Below are positions 6,001 through 7,298 of a stretch of 7,298 nucleotides of DNA, piece after piece. Position numbers and translations under genes: made by a program. This stretch comes from Phycisphaeraceae bacterium (lineage in GTDB: Bacteria > Planctomycetota > Phycisphaerae > Phycisphaerales > Phycisphaeraceae): contig JADZET010000305.1 in assembly GCA_020850375.1 (NCBI GenBank), positions 1 through 7,298 of the forward strand, written 5' to 3'. The notes under the pieces are model-generated. The model was not told the DNA's origin, ran no database searches, and saw nothing but the letters and a program-made list of their open reading frames with translations. Position 1 is the first letter of the stretch; each line of letters starts with the position of its first letter.

Positions 6001-7298
6001 GGCACGTGGGGTTCGCTGGCCAGCCTCTACGTCGACGGCTACGGCCTGCGCGATTCCCGCATCATCGGCGGCGAGCGCATCGGCGACATCACCCTCGGCG
6101 GCCGCGGCCAGTCCATCGCCGCCTCCCCCCTGATCTTCACCCCCTCGGTCTTCCAGTCCGAATTGGGCGTCAATCCCTTCGGCCAGGCCATCTCCGTCTA
6201 CTCCGACCTGCACGCCTACCTCGGCACCTCCGCCGCCACGCGCGAGATCGCCGGCGTGACCGACACCGGCGTCATCGAGGACTCGGTCGTCAAGTCGGCC
6301 AGGTATCTCGCCAACGTCCGCGCCTACCAGATCCGCACCCGCGGCGGCACCGAGGAGCCCTCGGGCCTGACCTCCTTCCAGATCGCCGTCAGCATCGAGT
6401 CGATCCAGACCCTCAGCGACATCGACGGCCTGAGCATCGTCACCGGCGGCATCAAGAAGTTCCAGCCCGCCTCGGACGTCAGCCGGCTGCACCTGACCGT
6501 CTCCGGCCCCATCCAGTCGATCGTCATCCGCGGCAGCCTGATGGGCGACTCGGTCATCTCCTCGACCGGACCCGACGGGTTCATCAACCAGATCAAGGTC
6601 TCCGGCGACATGTCCGGCTCGATCGAGTCCGCCAGCCGGATCAACAGCATCCAGATCGGCGGCGACCTGGCCGGCGACATCACCATCCACGGCATCGGCC
6701 TGACCTCGCGCGCTTACGCCCTGGGCTCGTTGACCCTCGGCGGGTCGCTCCTGGACGGCTCGCTGCGCATCGTCGGCAACGTCAACCAGATCCGCATCGC
6801 CGGCGGGATGGGCCTGGCCGGTGAAGAGCTGCGCATCCTCGGCGATCTCAAGTCCCTGACCGTCGGCACCGACCGCTCGATCACCACCGCCTCGATGGAC
6901 CTGGACCTGATCGTCGACGGCGACCTGAGCACGCTCAACGTCAACGGCCCGATCAACGGCCAGGTCCTGGTCGGCGGCACGCTCGGCTCGCTGATCCTGA
7001 CCAACCGCACCGGTTCGCCGATCGACCTGATCGCCGCCCCCATCGCCGTCCACGGCGACCTCAAGACCGTCAGGCTCACCGACGGCGCCCTCGCGGCGGA
7101 CCTGAGCGTCGGCGGCGACCTCAACAGCCTGAGCGTCCGCAACGCCGATGTCTCGGCCAACGTCACCGCCGGCGGCAACATCAACCGCTTCGACCTGAGC
7201 GCCGGCTCGATCCTCGCCGACGCCACCGTCACCAGCTCGCTCGGGGACATCAAGAACCTCTCGATCAGCGGCGGCGACCTGCTCGGCCAGGTCCGCGC
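76..7298 (+). CDS. Giant LEPR-XLL domain surface/secreted protein, 3'-truncated by window end
   Basis: An uninterrupted frame of 2,407 complete codons runs off the window, so the C-terminus is unknown. Residue numbers here and below count from ATG 76. ATG 79 is the next codon and has the better distance to GAGGAG at 66-71 (7 versus 4 bases), so the true start may be one residue later. The order of parts is: LEPRLLLS motif at 25-32; beta-rich, propeller-like region about 33-935; short solenoid stretch about 938-1047; PPC-type beta-sandwich about 1123-1234; long solenoid about 1235-2407 or beyond. I read only one cysteine (Cys21) and about 17 lysines, with abundant Gly, Asp, Ile and Val, as expected for an extracellular beta-repeat protein. 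There is no classical hydrophobic signal peptide, no membrane segment and no recognisable catalytic motif. The LEPR-XLL family is known mainly from very large planctomycete proteins. Secretion and a structural or adhesive role are inferred. The coding call is near certain; the molecular function is unknown. Confidence 0.95.
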   Translation, partial: MMFDRSDRPQISLSLNDQQTCLESLEPRLLLSTLFGGETFEFQDAQQQRIIVSVGGNVVVEVIGGTVSINDNTVILHQMPGDIWTSSIGRGGIRLNGGFAGQKGSDPVTLDSLNGAPISYSAPGGLGGGGGPVFGNNLSVNALASNAEGDTYGFNFYEPSGGLGAPTVHLFRFVNHGSTGAVESQVADLGPRIRALVFGGTPPEDNPPEVRGVDAAAFNPIDGRLYFVATVNRPDLPNSPQGLEYVLSIDVSGNLLTASSTMRKVDNDGLFGDTIGEQQLQVHSIAFDQVLDTPGDYGTSSISGGAPSSYMWAYYTLTLPNIGERAVLAKYEVYDDGVIGPPRIDTNAPIRSTFLQIGTGVNAQPLLSIRGIDFNSFNPALEESGIFAITNEGNASSMLYLAFDPTAVNSLVVTINNFGTVFDPDDPDFTPTAADAAFNDQQIRGESPGSLTWNPVLVNPYTGRQGVFLFADTETDDLMFVSELQRFGQANAFFIYVTQGDPNGYITFSVETLDEATGIRTITPYDGSLQEMRVIGLSAGDFITVNASGVGGAMLGAVTLDLNPDNPEDDLIPLLQASLSGSRLDDFYGSLGTLPAGLETITPGLVVARSLLSYYQPGISIADRLLKQNMDLVEGMSASGDGRTLALIDTDAKSLFGFAYTTPGDDLAFYDTVTRTLTTPVRVFYNVNPPGPDTVTYLPRVQGLDYGGGFFGEKLFAIYDLDTTAATDLRLGTIAATGEFSPVAGGGQLDTSIVAVQAMAFTPDQTQLYIIGLNVLDEARLYRYDIDPDTGAMSNFQTIGRLVDAATGEMPTNFGSMDFTGNTVGGLPQLLAHDRHNGRLVDISLTPVGVHVLVGANVATDKGSLRPAVGAITYDRLNNRMFAVDNTFGQMPLADENSTRTTAFVNGQLVVTHEAVDESAALMVLTGLTSTSARPQDLGRFLFGGSVTGAVSISGSMQTFYAGWIILGDAAGQNDYYSPQFPGNFYVGGDLLNLITAYNAGGLLADTDSTRDLQRVIYDTGLDIVVNGRLGQVRATGDFLGSVQVRNAVAPGELDFRYTSTPEIEVRTWALSEEVANAIVGGEWLGGNQVWNNQISETDFLLNDVNPQFLGALPLTTLGANTNIVRGNLSWNAIASPDLADYYAVALMGGQTLSLQLATGELQVYLFDPDGNVVASNYSRVSDGTHQVFAYKATRPGVYRIGVFMLGDLNHTGAINDDINPVALVDENYELRVTSLGNLAFGGLSAVRHIYSMDGSSPAFEVDHGDLGALWAGDGLLLPAVSTGSIFFYGGADPLFSNIPGMSTIRVRSGDLRAIVGSSIGLDDAIEPGAEGFNQTDDFLNDPEIEVWSGNIGLIRSAAFMAIDIGTLTFIEDATDPSTRAVLAALDIRPIGGNIQFIDAGYSIETNAIFWGNIRVNGSIGVFRADNVGMATYPASVSSLVSTSFEINASGTTAGAVLDMIDVRGNWGDFQDGGIPLSIGGGGNIRFIKVGGFAYNDRFYGAPGSSEASYDIDPNDPDKWLRDPVRIVDDGGAVFYVAPLRDVANPGYDPVASPDIEPSMPNFVIIRALGVRHSGGVVVTSIQAGDVGVVPEIGINNIAMPIVGGVAVWGVSGRAAEIGQIYIDPTARGGSGVPTDNPGGANETQWTVNVLLHGSVALDVYDISSNPNVVFNRIRNESGYRGEDGVFVGGNFFNGLVEGVGELYAAGNIGVATGSTGADLGSTRILVQQIPAYQDQDPDTLYPLGLRDTGWVVVRADGGPATVGRIAAGRAMANLLIAGDVREIIADEDHSFRSDDDIYEGIAGPIWVTNIAHTHPSPGNYVILGTLGTLDIGEGIAPIGSGMVGGGAVVVGDTDQEDTGMVGRIDVVRNRGLGSDIAGAIVTTGEIGRITIDDGALIGARIFTRLSIHYMAAEPLSYLVPIFGEAVGNIETDIELGSLQINGRGGIIGSYIGGTDMGPISVRGGFGIIHSVIEMGTWGSLASLYVDGYGLRDSRIIGGERIGDITLGGRGQSIAASPLIFTPSVFQSELGVNPFGQAISVYSDLHAYLGTSAATREIAGVTDTGVIEDSVVKSARYLANVRAYQIRTRGGTEEPSGLTSFQIAVSIESIQTLSDIDGLSIVTGGIKKFQPASDVSRLHLTVSGPIQSIVIRGSLMGDSVISSTGPDGFINQIKVSGDMSGSIESASRINSIQIGGDLAGDITIHGIGLTSRAYALGSLTLGGSLLDGSLRIVGNVNQIRIAGGMGLAGEELRILGDLKSLTVGTDRSITTASMDLDLIVDGDLSTLNVNGPINGQVLVGGTLGSLILTNRTGSPIDLIAAPIAVHGDLKTVRLTDGALAADLSVGGDLNSLSVRNADVSANVTAGGNINRFDLSAGSILADATVTSSLGDIKNLSISGGDLLGQVR
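148..171 (+). other. LEPR-XLL motif (LEPRLLLS), residues 25-32
   Basis: The encoded text is CLESLEPRLLLSTLFGG, with the invariant L-E-P-R, one variable residue and then L-L, matching the LEPR-XLL family domain. This domain is a short N-terminal element found mostly on long, repetitive planctomycete proteins and is suspected to take part in sorting or export. Preceding residues are polar (about 20 residues including Asp, Arg, Gln and Asn) and there is no hydrophobic core of a Sec signal peptide. Cys21 just before the motif is the only cysteine I find in the protein. Recognition of the motif is strong; its mechanism is not established from sequence. Confidence 0.88.
541..2880 (+). other. Beta-rich, propeller-like region (residues about 156-935)
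   Basis: Within the giant protein this region repeatedly shows a strand pattern of small or hydrophobic residues, then a polar turn with Asp/Asn and Gly, then an L/M-Y/F strand. Examples are AAFNPIDGRLYFVA (216-229), VQAMAFTPDQTQLYIIG (756-772), ARLYRYDIDPDTGAM (779-793) and GAITYDRLNNRMFAVDN (870-886). Further blade-like text occurs at HSIAFDQ (288-294) and around RQGVFLFADTETDDLMFVS (near 465). Such text is typical of NHL/YVTN/lactonase-like beta-propellers in secreted bacterial proteins. The blades are too diverged for me to count them or name a family, and no active-site residues can be assigned. It could include more than one propeller or other beta folds in between. Confidence 0.5.
2887..3216 (+). 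other. First beta-solenoid-like stretch (residues about 938-1047)
   Basis: The text LGRFLFGGSVTGAVSISGSM, then FYVGGDLLNLITAYNAGG and later LDIVVNGRLGQVRATGDFLG, follows the pattern hydrophobic-x-hydrophobic, Gly-Gly/Asp turn, hydrophobic strand seen in the C-terminal solenoid. It precedes the PPC domain, so the solenoid text of this protein lies on both sides of that domain. The repeat is short and irregular, with a non-repetitive segment (about 1048-1122) before the PPC domain. The fold assignment is inferred from pattern only. Confidence 0.45.
3442..3777 (+). other. PPC-type (pre-peptidase C-terminal) beta-sandwich, residues about 1123-1234
   Basis: The segment reads SPDLADYYAVALMGGQTLSL, followed by LQVYLFDPDGNVVASN and then YKATRPGVYRIGVF. 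These three blocks match the diagnostic parts of the bacterial PPC domain (Pfam PF04151): the D-x-D/Y-Y strand with a G-Q-T-L turn, the L-x-L-x-DPDG-x-x-x-A-S strand, and the final P-G-x-Y-x-I-x-V strand. PPC domains are small extracellular beta-sandwiches found beside secreted proteases and surface proteins, and are thought to aid binding or secretion. The domain here has an insertion near its end (residues 1205-1227) that includes an Asp/Asn-rich loop before the closing YELRVT strand. No protease domain is visible in the window. Confidence 0.78.
3778..6582 (+). other. Irregular beta-solenoid region (residues about 1235-2169)
   Basis: After the PPC domain the protein becomes a long series of short strands with Gly/Asp/Asn turns. 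Examples are STIRVRSGDLRAIVG (near 1306), NIRVNGSIGVFRADN (near 1415), NLLIAGDVREIIADED (near 1775), GTLGTLDIGEG and GEIGRITIDDGALIGARI. The pattern is that of a right-handed parallel beta-helix or related solenoid. Longer insertions interrupt it, for instance residues about 1499-1573, rich in Asp, Pro and Tyr, and about 2014-2109. The most regular part in this section is residues 1936-2010. The fold is inferred from the alternating hydrophobic pattern. No polysaccharide-lyase or other catalytic signature is seen. Confidence 0.55.
5881..6114 (+). repeat. Degenerate protein repeat, period 21-24 residues (1936-2013)
   Basis: Four successive units begin at residues 1936 (LGSLQINGRGG), 1957 (MGPISVRGGFG), 1978 (WGSLASLYVDGYG) and 2002 (IGDITLGGRGQ). 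Each has a hydrophobic-Gly-x-hydrophobic strand followed by a Gly-rich turn and, in the first three units, a second short strand such as IIGSYIGG or DSRIIGGER. Spacings are 21, 21 and 24 residues. The repeat is visible at protein level but not as a DNA-level tandem copy, so the units are old and diverged. Confidence 0.6.
6583..7298 (+). repeat. Tandem solenoid repeats, 11 units of 19-27 residues (2170-2407, continuing)
   Basis: Units can be aligned from their first strand, hydrophobic-x-x-hydrophobic-x-hydrophobic. They start at residues 2170 (INQIKVSGD), 2189 (INSIQIGGD), 2216 (LGSLTLGGS), 2236 (VNQIRIAGG), 2258 (LKSLTVGTD), 2284 (LSTLNVNGP), 2303 (LGSLILTNR), 2329 (LKTVRLTDG), 2349 (LNSLSVRNA), 2369 (INRFDLSAG) and 2389 (LGDIKNLSI). 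Most units end in a second strand and a Gly-Asp/Asn or Gly-Gly turn. The commonest period is 20 residues (60 bases). This is the size of a beta-solenoid coil with two or three short strands. The array is unfinished at the window edge, so the copy number is a minimum. Confidence 0.75.

Noticed and set aside
6006..6824. + strand open frame of 272 codons in another frame
   Set aside because: Same Arg/His/Pro/Asp-rich out-of-frame composition, fully inside the solenoid-coding part. No start signal or domain.
1753..7053. 5.3 kb open frame on the - strand (1,766 codons)
   Set aside because: It is in exact codon register opposite the giant gene and its product is low-complexity text of Asp, Val, Ala, Gly, Glu and Gln, the reverse complement of common sense codons such as GTC, GAC, GCC and GGC. 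It lacks any recognisable motif, whereas the + strand has LEPR-XLL, PPC and solenoid patterns. Openness is explained by lack of TTA, CTA and TCA in the sense frame.
6714..7253. - strand open frame of 179 codons
   Set aside because: Ser-, Arg-, Pro- and Leu-rich shadow opposite the tandem solenoid repeats, with no independent support.
6583..7298. DNA-level tandem repeat or CRISPR-like array
   Set aside because: Short strings such as GGCGGCGACCTG recur, but they encode the Gly-Gly-Asp-Leu turns. The intervening sequence is coding and of variable length, with no conserved repeat-spacer arrangement.

Overview
This window is almost entirely one very large protein-coding gene on the + strand. The reading frame starting at ATG 76 (or the adjacent ATG 79) has no stop codon as far as the last base, so at least 2,407 codons are visible (roughly 250 kDa) and the 3' end lies outside the window. 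No other gene can be supported on either strand. The other long open frames, including a 5.3 kb frame on the - strand, are shadows created by the codon usage of this gene.

The organism is most likely a planctomycete (Planctomycetota), possibly of the Phycisphaerae type. The evidence is the N-terminal motif LEPRLLLS about 25 residues after the start, which matches the LEPR-XLL domain known mainly from very large planctomycete proteins. The strongly C/G-ending codons and the glycine- and aspartate-rich beta text, with almost no cysteine and little lysine, are also typical of giant secreted or surface proteins in that phylum. The class assignment is inference only.

Layout: bases 1-75 are a short leader with a GAGGAG ribosome-binding site. 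Residues 1-32 carry the LEPR-XLL segment. Residues about 33-935 are beta-rich and contain recurring propeller-like strands of the type 'AFNPIDGRLYFVA' and 'AITYDRLNNRMFAVDN'. Residues about 938-1047 are a short first stretch of beta-solenoid-like text. Residues about 1123-1234 form a recognisable bacterial pre-peptidase C-terminal (PPC) domain. From about 1235 to the window end the protein is a long beta-solenoid-like array. Its strand pattern is irregular at first, becomes clear at 1936-2010, and is fully tandem (11 units of 19-27 residues) at 2170-2407.

The overall picture is a secreted or cell-surface giant protein. It has a planctomycete-type N-terminal sorting motif, a propeller-like head, a small beta-sandwich and a long solenoid stalk. 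No catalytic residues are recognisable, so adhesion, matrix or surface-structure roles are possible but unproven. I see no defence system, mobile element, RNA gene or CRISPR array here.
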